From NCBI GenBank assembly GCA_944472135.2, contig OX235270.1, positions 144,723,632-144,787,631 on the forward strand: 64,000 nucleotides of DNA. The letters run 5' to 3'. The notes beneath the pieces were generated by a model. It was not told the DNA's origin, searched no databases, and was given only the letters and a program-made list of their open reading frames with translations. Positions 22,440-33,339 of the stretch are shown here, in pieces (positions within the stretch are counted from its first letter, which is position 1; every line of letters starts with the position of its first letter). Made by a program: the position numbers and the translations under genes. This stretch comes from Trichobilharzia regenti (lineage: Eukaryota; Platyhelminthes; Trematoda; Strigeidida; Schistosomatidae).

Positions 22440-23400
22440 AGAGACTAAGATTGTTCAGTCGGATTAATCCCCATAGCTTCGGTTATATGTAAAAGGTAGG
22501 TTCGAATTCCGTTCGAAAGGTTCGATAGAATGCGATGGATAACTTTGAAGGTAGTTCACCTTCTGTCCACTTGGTGACCGCTGTCATTAATCAAATGAGT
22601 CAAAACGGAACTTTTTATAGATTTTATTTGACCTTTTCCGAACAATGCCCATTAATACGTTTGTTAAACTGTCTAATGCTCACCCTATGTAACTCTATCC
22701 TCAGGAGCAACAACATTTGTAGATACATATAGAAGTGGCACAGAGAGCTAACTTGTCTTTCGCTTGAGCAATCATAATTGGTCGGCAGCTGGAAAATGAC
22801 AAACAAGGGATCGGTGGCAGTATGTGTCCGTTTTATTGCTCACGATAATCTTAGATGTAAGACTTCACCAACCACGTCCTCATTAAATTGCAATTTTTGG
22901 AACAGTTATTTCTTTTTAACTGTGTTTTCAGTTTCTCTTTATTGAACTTGGTGTTCATGAGTCTCCTTACAAATCTACTTGGATAACCTGTTTGAACTAG
23001 CGTATTTTGGATGTATCCAAACTCATTTTCTAGGGAGTCATCTATACAGATCCATCTTGCTATATTCGTGAGGCATCTGACCAAGCTGATTTTGTATCGG
23101 ATTGGTACGAAATGGGAAAAATGTGTATATTGTCCTAGAAACATAGGTGTCCTATAGACATCTCTCTTGAGTGCACCATCCTCTTTTCTCCTCAATTGGA
23201 CGTCAAGGAAATGCAGTCTACCATCGTGTTCTCCTTCTTCGCAAGTTGAAGATGAGCGATGGATGTGCATCATTACACTTTTTTTAACATATTCTTGTCA
23301 GCTTTCTCATCAAGAATAATTAACATGTCATCAACATAACGTAAAATAAGAATTCGTTTTATTTATTACTTGTTTCAATGGACTATTTGAAGCTTAACAA
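22440..23400 (-). mobile_element. PLE fragment, RT end to GIY-YIG
   Basis: Minus strand: LHFLDVQLRRKEDGALKRDV then YRTPMFLGQYTHFSHFVPI, corresponding to ISFLDVRLSKK and HRKPTWNGQLTNFYSWVP in the intact copies. It is followed by GYPSRFVRRL. A broken GIY-YIG part lies toward 22500, and the YVDD region appears at about 23290-23345. Confidence 0.8.
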
Positions 23401-24129
23401 GAAAGAAATTTGGCAAAAACCTGAAGGAGATCTAATTGAAAACAACAATATTGTTCGCTTATATTGTCTTGTTCTAATATTAATAATGGGAATATTTAAC
23501 GAACAGAAAAAACAACAACACATAAACGAATAAAGACTGAAGGAAGGTACAAGTTGTTGTGGTCAATGCATAAGCTTTGACCAATAGGTTCAATTTTGTT
23601 GGAAGCTGACTTGACAGATCCAGCCACCCACCTTTACACACACATACACACACAGTGGAGTCAGTCCCCAATGAGAAGAGAGATAAGCAACAATTGTTTC
23701 AAATCCAGTAAAAAACAGTATTAACAACAACAACAACACCACCAACAACAACGAAATATTGCCAGAATTCATATTACCAGTGAAAACACTATCACTGATT
23801 GAAATGGAGATAATGGGCATTATAACCAGCTGATAAGTAAGTCACAGGACCAAAAAGCCATCTTAGATTGTATCGTCAAATAAGTGAAAAACAAACATTC
23901 AAAATTCCAATTAGTAAAATATCTCTTTTATTTATTCAAAATGCTGAATATCAATTCAACCAACAACAAATTTCCTATATTCATAAATATCTACGTATAA
24001 GGTGAACAGTTTACACTGAGAAACACATTTTCGGTGAGAAAACCAGAACATAATATCATAAAACGATGGACATATGAAGAAGTGTCAGTGTAGTGTCGGT
24101 GATGAAGTAGTAATACTGATGATTTGTCG
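23401..24129. other. Unassigned intronic sequence
   Basis: Contains an (AAC)n stretch near 23723-23752 and a short (CA)n near 23636. Nothing else recognised. Confidence 0.35.
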
Positions 24130-24310
24130 GTTCGATGCTAATACCGATAGGAAGCCTTCGACCTCGGTTTCAAGCTAGTAGGCATACACCAGTCAGCAAG
24201 ACTAGTCTACAACCTTGAAGGGACAACTCATGTCCGTTCTGAGTTCTGAACCGGCGTTACCCAGTGCTGCCTGCAGTCGGACGTTACCACTGAGCTATTC
24301 GAGCTCGCAA
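24130..24310 (-). mobile_element. SINE-C, decayed
   Basis: The minus strand keeps CAGTGGTAACGTCCGACTG and the A/B-box spacing. Its hammerhead core reads CTGACTG, so G8 is lost. Confidence 0.6.
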
Positions 24311-24479
24311 TTGATCTCCAGTAGGATTGTATTAGATCCTTTGATTGGACACTAGTCAGTAACTAGTGTAATATGTCTAGACCTTTGTTTTCTCTGCAGA
24401 CTGAATTCTACAAGTCAAGTTTGCAGTGTGGCCACCACCACTCAAAGTGGCTCACCATCACAGTGCACTTTGAATTGTT

Positions 24480-24625
24480 GATATCAGATGGTTCGATGCA
24501 ATCGACTACAGGAAGCCCTGCTTGACCTAGGTTTCGTGCTTGCTGATTGATACTCGTCAGAAATATATATCTGCAATCTTGAAGGAATTCATATCCTCTC
24601 TGAGACTCGATCTCGTGTCAGCCAG
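24480..24625 (-). mobile_element. SINE-C 3' part with hammerhead remnant
   Basis: Minus strand has CTGACGA, GCACGAAACCTAGGTCAAGC, but stem I and stem II no longer pair well. The tRNA-like head is missing or replaced by the PLE fragment starting near 24600. Confidence 0.55.
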
Positions 24626-25020
24626 CTTCAGTAGAGCGAGTTACATAGGCCGTATTTATCGTCAGGTTACCGGACACTATCCTGCGTGGTTGAGTAAGGG
24701 ACAAATAAAGTCCATTCATGCTTCTATTCTGTCTCATCTTGTGGATATGGAACATAAAATTGATGTCAACGAGGCGGCTTTCGAAGTCATCTACCGCATA
24801 CCAAGAAATCTTAACTTTGTCTTAATAGTTCGTCTATTGTATATTACTAAGGCTGTTGGGATCCACATTAAGAAGTCCAACTTATGTGTCCAAAAGAGGC
24901 TGGTTTAGACACTCACTCCCCTTACCTTGGCCCTCAAGGTTCTAATGATCGTCAATTTGTTGTGGAAATTTCCTCAATTTTAGTTGATATTCTATTTACT
25001 ATTATATTTTTCTGTTTATT
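24600..25020 (+). mobile_element. PLE GIY-YIG fragment and 3' UTR
   Basis: Encodes ASYIGRIYRQVTGHYPAWLS and FEVIYRIPRNLNFV, the GIY-YIG domain of the same subfamily as 1-610. The 3' UTR up to about 25015 matches 500-610. The large PLE palindrome lies immediately downstream. Confidence 0.8.
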
Positions 25021-25060
25021 ACAATTTAATTCGCGAAAAATACCCATTAAGACATTGAAA

Positions 25061-27333
25061 TAAGAACAAACAAGTTCAGCGAAGAGTCTCTTTTCGGCGA
25101 ATTCATTCTCTTAGCTGTACAGTCGCAAATATATACAATTAATTTTGTGTGTGTGTGCATAAGGTTTGTCAAAATCAAAATCAAAATAACAGTTAGTGTG
25201 GGTTATTGGTTACATCATCAAAATAATAAAGAAATTAAATTGTGTGAATAGTAATCAAAGTTGTAACTAAGTAGGGTGAGGAATGGTAAGATGTGAGTAG
25301 GGTTACGTCATCAAAATAATATAGAAATTAAAATGTGTGATTAATAATCAAAGTTGTAACTAAGTGGGGTGAAAATTGGTAAGATGTGAGTAGGGTTACG
25401 TAATATAGACATGTTTAGAAAGATTAGATGTTCGTGAAGGAGTATGGAGACAATTATGAAAATAAACTAGATAATAGGTGAAAAGATTGAATGGGTTAGT
25501 TACTAAAAATTATTATACGAATATTGCAAAAAATTTTGATAACAAAATGTTGATGACAGATGAACTTGAAATTAAACCCACGGTAGTAGGAGGGGGTGGA
25601 GAAGTTTCTTCTGTGTGCATAATTCAGGCTTTTCTATCCAAATCGCTAAGGCTTCGGCAATACAAAGTATACGGAAGCTTGTCGATTTTGGAAGGCTTCT
25701 TTTGACTTTATAGATGACTTTGAATGACTTCTCCTTGCAAATCGAATGACCAGTGTTGAGTACATGCTCAATAATGGCGCTCCTTATTGCTCCATTGTTA
25801 CCTTTCCGTAGCCAGGCGGGATAGTGTTCTTGAACTCTTTTAGATAAAACTCGCATCGAACGACCTATATACCTCGCTCCGCAAGAGCAGGTGAATCGGT
25901 AGATACACATGGAAGTGGTCAAATGCGATAGTTTATCTTTAGAGTAGTTGAAGAACAATGGCCGGGAGGAAAATGTCAGTCGTAGTGTTGCAGCGAAGAA
26001 TGTCCTTCTTAGAGCAGTAGATATCCTCTTCTTCAAAGTGTCAGCCAGAAGGTCACCTTTGAAGGGTACATTCATGTAGACCATCTTCTTCTGCACTGTA
26101 GTGGGTTGTTCTTTGTAAGTCTTAGGCTTAATATGCTTGTCTATAAAACGGGGTGGGTAGCCATTCTCGAGCAGTGTCTTTCTTAAGAGGGCGATCTCTT
26201 CTTCTATTGATTCAGGACTGCAGATTTTTCGGATTCTAGTCGCCAGAGATATTATCAAGTTTCGCTTTCGACTAATTGGTACCCAACTGTAGAAGTTTGT
26301 CAACTGACCGTTCCATGTAGGTTTTCTGTGTACTGATCTGTTCAAGGTACCATCGGTCTTCTTACTTAAACGAACGTCCAGAAAGGAGATTGTCTCTTTG
26401 GTTTCTACTTCGATTGTAAATTTGATGGCGGGGTGGCAACTATTGAACACTTGGAGAACCATATTTTGATCACAATTGTTATCGCAGATGACGAAAGTAT
26501 CATCAACATACCTTTTGTATAAGAAGAATTTGTCGATGGTTGCTTTCAGCGGACCATTTTCCAAACTTGCCATGAAAATATCAGCCAACACCGGACCCAA
26601 AGGTGATCCCATCGCCACGCCATCTTGTTGTCTATAGAGGTTCCCATTGAATGTGAACTGGACATTTAGGGTACATCTGAGTAGGAGTTCTTTTAGCTTA
26701 GTGGTAGGTATTCCAATATTCAGGTTGTTTTCTTCCAAGTATTTGCATAGAAAACAAATCGTCTCAGTGATAGGGACGTTTGTAAAGAGAGACTCGACGT
26801 CGAGTGAAATCATACGTTTGTCTCCCACTTTAACATCTTTGATACAATCGATGAATTCAAAAGTATCTCGAAGAGAATGTTTTGAAATTCGTTCTCTAAC
26901 AGGTTGTAGGAGTTCTGCTAGCCATTTCGCTATTGGATGATACGGAGATCCCGACATGTCCAAAATAGGGCGCAGTGGAAGACCTTGTTTATGAGTTTTT
27001 GGCAATCCGTATAGTCGGGGTATTATTGAACCTGTCGGTCGAATGCTCTCGAAAACATTTTCAGGGATAACTTGATCAGTTTTTAGCTTTCTCAAGATCT
27101 CAGTTAGCTGTTTTTCCGTTGCCTCGGTTTTGTCTTTCTCTTTCTCGCATACTGAGAACTTGTTGTTATCTGAGAGAATCGCCACCATTTTATCAATATA
27201 ATCTTTTCTATCCATTAAGACTATACCTGTACCTTTGTCAGGGCGTGTGATAAGCAATTCTTTGTTCTGTCTTAGTTGGTTGAGTTGTTCTCTATGCTCT
27301 TTGGTCAAAAGAATGTTGAACTTGGACTTTGTA
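25061..27333 (-). mobile_element. Penelope-like element, left arm copy
   Basis: 5'-truncated PLE: coding part 25572-27333 and about 510 bp of 3' UTR (25061-25571). The UTR ends in a hammerhead-like tail (stem I CAGC/GCTG, GAAA, stem III AAGAG/CTCTT) whose core is TAAGAGA instead of CTGANGA. Confidence 0.9.
25572..27308 (-). CDS. PLE reverse transcriptase with GIY-YIG endonuclease
   Basis: About 578 codons open without a stop, but 5' truncated; no ATG start is seen and the frame opens at TTG. In order: ITRPDKGTGIVLMDR (RT motif 1), RPILDMSGSPYHPIAKWL (2), MISLDVESLFTNVPI (A), QQDGVAMGSPLGPVLADIFM (B), YKRYVDDTFVI (C, catalytic DD), ISFLDVRLSKK (D), HRKPTWNGQLTNFYSWVP, a linker, then MCIYRFTCSCGARYIGRSMR, the GIY-YIG nuclease with its CxC entry. 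The protein nicks DNA and copies the element RNA. An open frame with intact catalytic residues suggests recent activity of the source copy. Confidence 0.9.
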   Translation of the reverse strand: MTKEHREQLNQLRQNKELLITRPDKGTGIVLMDRKDYIDKMVAILSDNNKFSVCEKEKDKTEATEKQLTEILRKLKTDQVIPENVFESIRPTGSIIPRLYGLPKTHKQGLPLRPILDMSGSPYHPIAKWLAELLQPVRERISKHSLRDTFEFIDCIKDVKVGDKRMISLDVESLFTNVPITETICFLCKYLEENNLNIGIPTTKLKELLLRCTLNVQFTFNGNLYRQQDGVAMGSPLGPVLADIFMASLENGPLKATIDKFFLYKRYVDDTFVICDNNCDQNMVLQVFNSCHPAIKFTIEVETKETISFLDVRLSKKTDGTLNRSVHRKPTWNGQLTNFYSWVPISRKRNLIISLATRIRKICSPESIEEEIALLRKTLLENGYPPRFIDKHIKPKTYKEQPTTVQKKMVYMNVPFKGDLLADTLKKRISTALRRTFFAATLRLTFSSRPLFFNYSKDKLSHLTTSMCIYRFTCSCGARYIGRSMRVLSKRVQEHYPAWLRKGNNGAIRSAIIEHVLNTGHSICKEKSFKVIYKVKRSLPKSTSFRILCIAEALAIWIEKPELCTQKKLLHPLLLPWV

Positions 27334-29640
27334 CTACTATTCTAGACTCCTGTCAACAGTATCTCAATACAAAGTCCAAGTTCAACATTCTTTTGACCAA
27401 AGAGCATAGAGAACAACTCAACCAACTAAGACAGAACAAAGAATTGCTTATCACACGCCCTGACAAAGGTACAGGTATAGTCTTAATGGATAGAAAAGAT
27501 TATATTGATAAAATGGTGGCGATTCTCTCAGATAACAACAAGTTCTCAGTATGCGAGAAAGAGAAAGACAAAACCGAGGCAACGGAAAAACAGCTAACTG
27601 AGATCTTGAGAAAGCTAAAAACTGATCAAGTTATCCCTGAAAATGTTTTCGAGAGCATTCGACCGACAGGTTCAATAATACCCCGACTATACGGATTGCC
27701 AAAAACTCATAAACAAGGTCTTCCACTGCGCCCTATTTTGGACATGTCGGGATCTCCGTATCATCCAATAGCGAAATGGCTAGCAGAACTCCTACAACCT
27801 GTTAGAGAACGAATTTCAAAACATTCTCTTCGAGATACTTTTGAATTCATCGATTGTATCAAAGATGTTAAAGTGGGAGACAAACGTATGATTTCACTCG
27901 ACGTCGAGTCTCTCTTTACAAACGTCCCTATCACTGAGACGATTTGTTTTCTATGCAAATACTTGGAAGAAAACAACCTGAATATTGGAATACCTACCAC
28001 TAAGCTAAAAGAACTCCTACTCAGATGTACCCTAAATGTCCAGTTCACATTCAATGGGAACCTCTATAGACAACAAGATGGCGTGGCGATGGGATCACCT
28101 TTGGGTCCGGTGTTGGCTGATATTTTCATGGCAAGTTTGGAAAATGGTCCGCTGAAAGCAACCATCGACAAATTCTTCTTATACAAAAGGTATGTTGATG
28201 ATACTTTCGTCATCTGCGATAACAATTGTGATCAAAATATGGTTCTCCAAGTGTTCAATAGTTGCCACCCCGCCATCAAATTTACAATCGAAGTAGAAAC
28301 CAAAGAGACAATCTCCTTTCTGGACGTTCGTTTAAGTAAGAAGACCGATGGTACCTTGAACAGATCAGTACACAGAAAACCTACATGGAACGGTCAGTTG
28401 ACAAACTTCTACAGTTGGGTACCAATTAGTCGAAAGCGAAACTTGATAATATCTCTGGCGACTAGAATCCGAAAAATCTGCAGTCCTGAATCAATAGAAG
28501 AAGAGATCGCCCTCTTAAGAAAGACACTGCTCGAGAATGGCTACCCACCCCGTTTTATAGACAAGCATATTAAGCCTAAGACTTACAAAGAACAACCCAC
28601 TACAGTGCAGAAGAAGATGGTCTACATGAATGTACCCTTCAAAGGTGACCTTCTGGCTGACAACTTGAAGAAGAGGATATCTACTGCTCTAAGAAGGACA
28701 TTCTTCGCTGCAACACTACGACTGACATTTTCCTCCCGGCCATTGTTCTTCAACTACTCTAAAGATAAACTATCGCATTTGACCACTTCCATGTGTATCT
28801 ACCGATTCACCTGCTCTTGCGGAGCGAGGTATATAGGTCGTTCGATGCGAGTTTTATCTAAAAGAGTTCAAGAACACTATCCCGCCTGGCTACGGAAAGG
28901 TAACAATGGAGCAATAAGGAGCGCCATTATTGAGCATGTACTCAACACTGGTCATTCGATTTGCAAGGAGAAGTCATTCAAAGTCATCTATAAAGTCAAA
29001 AGAAGCCTTCCAAAATCGACAAGCTTCCGTATACTTTGTATTGCCGAAGCCTTAGCGATTTGGATAGAAAAGCCTGAATTATGCACACAGAAGAAACTTC
29101 TCCACCCCCTCCTACTACCGTGGGTTTAATTTCAAGTTCATCTGTCATCAACATTTTGTTATCAAAATTTTTTGCAATATTCGTATAATAATTTTTAGTA
29201 ACTAACCCATTCAATCTTTTCACCTATTATCTAGTTTATTTTCATAATTGTCTCCATACTCCTTCACGAACATCTAATCTTTCTAAACATGTCTATATTA
29301 CGTAACCCTACTCACATCTTACCAATTTTCACCCCACTTAGTTACAACTTTGATTATTAATCACACATTTTAATTTCTATATTATTTTGATGACGTAACC
29401 CTACTCACATCTTACCATTCCTCACCCTACTTAGTTACAACTTTGATTACTATTCACACAATTTAATTTCTTTATTATTTTGATGATGTAACCAATAACC
29501 CACACTAACTGTTATTTTGATTTTGATTTTGACAAACCTTATGCACACACACACAAAATTAATTGTATATATTTGCGACTGTACAGCTAAGAGAATGAAT
29601 TCGCCGAAAAGAGACTCTTCGCTGAACTTGTTTGTTCTTA
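27334..29640 (+). mobile_element. Penelope-like element, right arm copy
   Basis: Mirror copy of the left arm, extending about 25-30 bp further 5' into the spacer (encoding SCQQYLNTKSKF). The coding part ends at 29129. The 3' UTR with the same hammerhead-like tail runs to 29640. Confidence 0.9.
27345..29129 (+). CDS. PLE reverse transcriptase with GIY-YIG endonuclease, second copy
   Basis: Open through the RT and GIY-YIG domains with the same motifs as the left copy. The only residue difference noticed is N for T in GDLLAD(N/T)LKKR. The frame stays open upstream to 27276 only because it runs into the antisense of the left arm, so those residues are not PLE protein. The true N-terminus is missing. 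Confidence 0.9.
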   Translation, partial: DSCQQYLNTKSKFNILLTKEHREQLNQLRQNKELLITRPDKGTGIVLMDRKDYIDKMVAILSDNNKFSVCEKEKDKTEATEKQLTEILRKLKTDQVIPENVFESIRPTGSIIPRLYGLPKTHKQGLPLRPILDMSGSPYHPIAKWLAELLQPVRERISKHSLRDTFEFIDCIKDVKVGDKRMISLDVESLFTNVPITETICFLCKYLEENNLNIGIPTTKLKELLLRCTLNVQFTFNGNLYRQQDGVAMGSPLGPVLADIFMASLENGPLKATIDKFFLYKRYVDDTFVICDNNCDQNMVLQVFNSCHPAIKFTIEVETKETISFLDVRLSKKTDGTLNRSVHRKPTWNGQLTNFYSWVPISRKRNLIISLATRIRKICSPESIEEEIALLRKTLLENGYPPRFIDKHIKPKTYKEQPTTVQKKMVYMNVPFKGDLLADNLKKRISTALRRTFFAATLRLTFSSRPLFFNYSKDKLSHLTTSMCIYRFTCSCGARYIGRSMRVLSKRVQEHYPAWLRKGNNGAIRSAIIEHVLNTGHSICKEKSFKVIYKVKRSLPKSTSFRILCIAEALAIWIEKPELCTQKKLLHPLLLPWV

Positions 29641-29650
29641 TTACAATTTA

Positions 29651-29963
29651 TACATCTTTAATGAACTGTGGTAATTCCATTGATCTTACTTTACAAATTG
29701 ATATTATTTAAAAAAACATAAATACTGTTATTGACCACTATTCTAGAATATTCATGGTATATAAACATATATACATAATTGTAGAGCCACAAGAGGAAAA
29801 GGATAGAAAAGGATATTTTTTTGCTCAGTTATTTTGTTTTTTTCCAGATGTCTTATTCTTAATTTTTCCGAGTAAACAGCAAAGAAGAAGGAGATTTTGA
29901 ATGTAGTCAGGTCGCACTTATAAATATTGAACTGTATTGAAATAAGTCGGTTTTATTAGAATG
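29651..29963. other. Unassigned intronic sequence
   Basis: A/T-rich; nothing recognised between the PLE palindrome and the Merlin target site. Confidence 0.35.
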
Positions 29964-29971
29964 ATTATCTT

Positions 29972-31070
29972 GGCAAGAGCAAAGAATAGACACCAAAGTC
30001 AAATTACCTTGAAACAACCAATCAGGTCGTTCATCATTCAAAATGGATGCGCTTCATGAACTTCGTTGCAAGTTTCACCCAGATTTAGTTTTTGACATCT
30101 GTGTGAAAAATGGGTTGATAAGGATAGTCTACAACCTGCATACAAAAGTATTGCGGGGCTATTGACGGCTACACATTTAGATGAAACCATTGTTACATGA
30201 GGAAATCTGTGCGATTTGGTAAGTCGTACATTATGGTGATTTTTTAGATACTTTCCTCTCCAAATCCAAATTGTCCCTTAGTAAAATAGTGCGTATATAC
30301 CACAACTGGCTACTAAAGCGACCAGTATATGCTACAGCTGCAGAAATGGAGAATACAAGGATTTCAACAGAGCAGTGGTTTCAGTAGTGCCGTAGTGTTG
30401 CCTCACAAAAGCTAAACGGGATCACCTCTGTACTTCGGGGAGTTGGCGTTGTCATACACATTGACGAAACTGTACTTATTAAGCGAAAAATGAATCGAGG
30501 GAGGAGTAGAGCAAATCATGTTTGGGTGCTGGGACTTTAGGACACAAATCTTCGTAAAGGGTTTATGGAGCCTATCCCGAACAGAAGTGCTGATGTGTTA
30601 GTACCAACTATACAACGACTAGTCCTCCCAGGAACTACTATTCACACAGACGAATGGAGAGGTTATTCTCAATTATCATCACTAGGCTATACTCACCACA
30701 GAGTCAACCATTCTTCTGAATTGGTGGATGCTGTAACAGGAACAAATAGAAATTCTATTGAAGGATTTTGCACTCACCTCAAAAAACGTATCAGAATGGT
30801 AAATGGTTCCCGAAGTGATATGGTATATAGCCATTTAGATGAGTTTTTGTATCGGCATTGGTTTAATATGTCTATAACCACGCCTATGAGTAACTGGGAC
30901 CAGGTTTCGCGGCACATTAGGTACATTTATCCTGTATAGTTCACTTTTATAACCTATATATGTTGTAAATACAGTTTTTTTTTATTAATTTTATGCCACT
31001 TTTTAACTGAGAGAATCTGATTGGCTGTTTCAAGGTCATTTTACTTTGGTGTCTATTCTTTACTGTTGCC
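29972..31070 (+). mobile_element. Merlin-type DNA transposon, inactive
   Basis: A 1,099-bp element with terminal inverted repeats of about 54 bp (29972-30025 and 31017-31070, roughly five mismatches), beginning GGCAA. It is flanked by an 8-bp near-perfect target duplication, ATTATCTT (29964-29971) and ATTATCTC (31071-31078). An 8-bp duplication, GG-starting ends and an IS1016-like transposase define Merlin, which is known from schistosomes. Confidence 0.9.
30043..30939 (+). pseudogene. Merlin (IS1016-like) transposase pseudogene
   Basis: Starts MDALHELRCKFHPDLVFDIC inside the element, followed by frameshifts and stops. The DDE nuclease is recognisable: first Asp in VVIHIDETVLIKRK, second in TIHTDEWRGY, and a C-terminal NSIEGFCTHLKKR matching the last acidic position. 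TAG stops interrupt before CRSVASQK and after WVLGL, and at least one frameshift lies near 30130. The C-terminal 124 codons are open (30565-30939). The enzyme would cut and paste the element. This copy cannot encode it. Confidence 0.88.
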
Positions 31071-31399
31071 ATTATCTCCAATGTAGTTGTCAATTATCGT
31101 ATAGCCGATCTGCCTGATTAGTCATAGAGCGAGGAATCCTCATAGAGACGATAGACATGCATAAGTAGCTATGCAGGACGTCAATAAAAAGACTAGGTAA
31201 CAAAGATTAGTACATATAAGATGGGTATTTTAGTTAGTGCAGAGGGCAGTTACTGACCTTAAAGCTAAACGCCTCACTGTTATTGCCATTGAAATTCTCA
31301 TTTATAACTAGCAGTCATCATCCTTTTGCGATTTCTGCAACTGTTTTTGTCGCAAAATTAAAACAGACGGCATCGTTAATTTTGATCACAAACTAACAT

Positions 31400-31850
31400 T
31401 GATTGGAAAACCATTGAAAATCTGAGCATACTGGCCACCAGATTAACATTCTACGCTGAAACTCTTCAGCACTATGCACCTGTGACATCACCAGGGATCG
31501 AGCCTAGGGCGTTTAGGTTACAAAGACAGTCCGCCGGCCCTTCAACCACTGGGGAGGAACTCATTGGCTTATCAGTTATAACTTCTGCTAATTCGAGGCA
31601 TATAGTCTGACCACCAGCTAACGTGAGAAGTGGTGAGCACAGCAGTCTGCCAAATCGAACGTGAAAACAAATACCTGCCGACGACATTAGTTGGCAGCCA
31701 CTCTGTATATCGTGAATCGGCAGGGGTTAGAATCGATTAGCTTTTGGACCCCATACCAATAACCGAATGGTTAGCTCGGTCACCTTCTAGCTTGAAATGT
31801 ATGGCTCCAACCTCTTGTGGGAGCATGAGTGTCTAACTTTAAAGTGACTT
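31400..31850. mobile_element. SINE-B remnants in two orientations
   Basis: 31400-31700 is a decayed minus-oriented SINE-B (GGGATCGAGCC B-box remnant and the head region). 31735-31850 is a plus tRNA-like piece with CGAATGGTTAGCTCGG and GGCTCCAACC. Confidence 0.5.
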
Positions 31851-31916
31851 GTTGTTATTGCTGTCATGTAACTCTTGTTCTTCATTTTCTACAAAAAAAA
31901 TAGAGGGACGACTCAC

Positions 31917-32281
31917 TTTTGGCAGCGACGACGATCTTTAATGAATGAATAATAATGACCAGAATTCGCCTGGCCAGAATGAACAACAACACCAACAAGT
32001 TTGTAGATATTTTCCGTTGAATCATCGTCTGACGACTTTTTATACGAAGATAAAGGAGCATTTAACGCGGAGGAATTATTCAGTAGACTGTTTGACTTCA
32101 TTTCGACTTTTCCAATATCACCATCACATTGTTCTTCTACAGGAGATGTCTCCTTCGGAGAAGATGGTGGTGAAGACGATGGTGAATTAGAAAATGTAAC
32201 AACGCTCTTTGTATTTGTATTTTCATTTGTACTTTTGTTGTCGTTTGCATCGGTCAAATCTTTACCATCGATTTTCTCATT
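31917..32281 (-). CDS. USP9X: USP9X-like deubiquitinase, catalytic His exon
   Basis: 365-bp exon: acceptor TTTACTTTACAG ends at 32282 and donor GTGAGT is at 31911-31916. It enters in phase 0 from 38880-39186 and leaves in phase 2. The end encodes YKLVGVVVHSGQANSGHYYS; the catalytic His is the one before YYS (codon 31955-31957). About 85 residues before it are low complexity, rich in Ser, Asn, Asp and Pro, including SPSSSPPSSPKE. This is far longer than the matching linker in vertebrate USP9X and probably a disordered loop protruding from the domain. Confidence 0.93.
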
Positions 32282-32559
32282 CTGTAAAGTAAAATATCGT
32301 TGAGTAATACATACTTCTATAGCGTATTGAAAGCGGTTAATCTTCAATAAGAAAAAGGAATTCGCACAGAATCACTCAAAAAGTCAACTAGGCTCCATGA
32401 GTTTATTGTAATAACAAAGTAATGACCAGTTTACTGCTTTATTATTGTTTGTCCCTTTCCTTGCTAGTGGAACTCTATCCTCTGCGAAATTTCCCTCAAA
32501 CTTTTATTTCCTTCTGACTCTCGGATGTCCAACTTATCATTTTCTTATTCTGGTTCCAC

Positions 32560-33060
32560 TCGAGTGTTTTGTAGGTATGTTTTGCCACTGAACAATCTTC
32601 TGAGGGCATGCTCAATCCATTTCCATTTTGCCTTCCTCGACAGACAATGTTAGCTGACATAAGATGGATCACATTGGAAAAGAGCCGGGGTAGTGGTCAA
32701 ACCAACAGATGGCATCAGTCAACGAAATCCACAAGATTTAGTTTAAGCCACGTAGGAGGGTGCAGACTTTATGGTCGGAATCCTCGGGACGGTAAACATC
32801 AATGGCTGGAGACAATTGGTGATATGGCTCAAAGTCGTTCTTAGTGTGCGTAAATGCATCCACTCCTTGTGACTCATAATTTCCAATAAAACTATATTGT
32901 TCTTCGATATTACTATTCCTTTCGCCTCATATCTCTGTTTACTGTCTCTATTTTGCATTTCTATTTACTTTTATCTCTTGCTTTGTGTACTGAATGAAGT
33001 GGAGTGACTTGAACTGCTGCACATCTGTGCTGAAACCAGTCAATCAGTCATCTCCATTTC
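32560..33060 (+). mobile_element. Non-LTR retrotransposon 3' end (family N)
   Basis: Matches 51000-51460 and 56578-57010: AGCTGACATAAGATGGATCA, then remnants of WHQSTKS and SHVGGCRLYG, typical of a schistosome RTE-like C-terminus, and a 3' UTR ending near AACCAGTCAATCAGTCA. Only the 3' end is present. Confidence 0.65.
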
Positions 33061-33339
33061 ATTCTGCATATTTTTGGGGTAATAGGTCCTTAGTTAGCTA
33101 GCTGCCAAAGCCGTTCCTTGTTTTTGTTCCTTTCTAGTCGTACATTTTCAATCAAAATCTTATAACATGGGATGTAGCAAGTTAATTTAAGATCTGGGGA
33201 ACAAATGGACATATTGTTCGGTGTCATTTAATTCATTGAATCTGTCGGAACGAACCGTAAACATGCATTTAATGCTTGTCAACTAGTTGAGAATGTCCCT
33301 TTTTTGATTTCTTTGCGTTCTGAGCAGAAAATAGGACTT

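Larger units (their letters stand above)
25016..29650. repeat. 4.6-kb PLE palindrome with flanking direct repeat
   Basis: Arms 25061-27333 and 27368-29640 are reverse complements around a 34-bp spacer, with only a couple of differences found (for example TL versus NL in LLAD-LKKR). The 13-bp direct repeat TTATTACAATTTA lies at 25016-25028 and 29638-29650, as if the head-to-head dimer was inserted as one unit. 25029-25060 is extra sequence outside the left arm. Confidence 0.9.

Noticed and set aside
27276..27344. N-terminal extension of the right PLE protein
   Set aside because: This stretch is the antisense of the left palindrome arm and only happens to be open; it also begins at a non-ATG codon.
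26647..28054. 97-codon open frames antisense to both PLE copies
   Set aside because: They are the same shadow frame in each arm, opposite to a clear RT with catalytic motifs.
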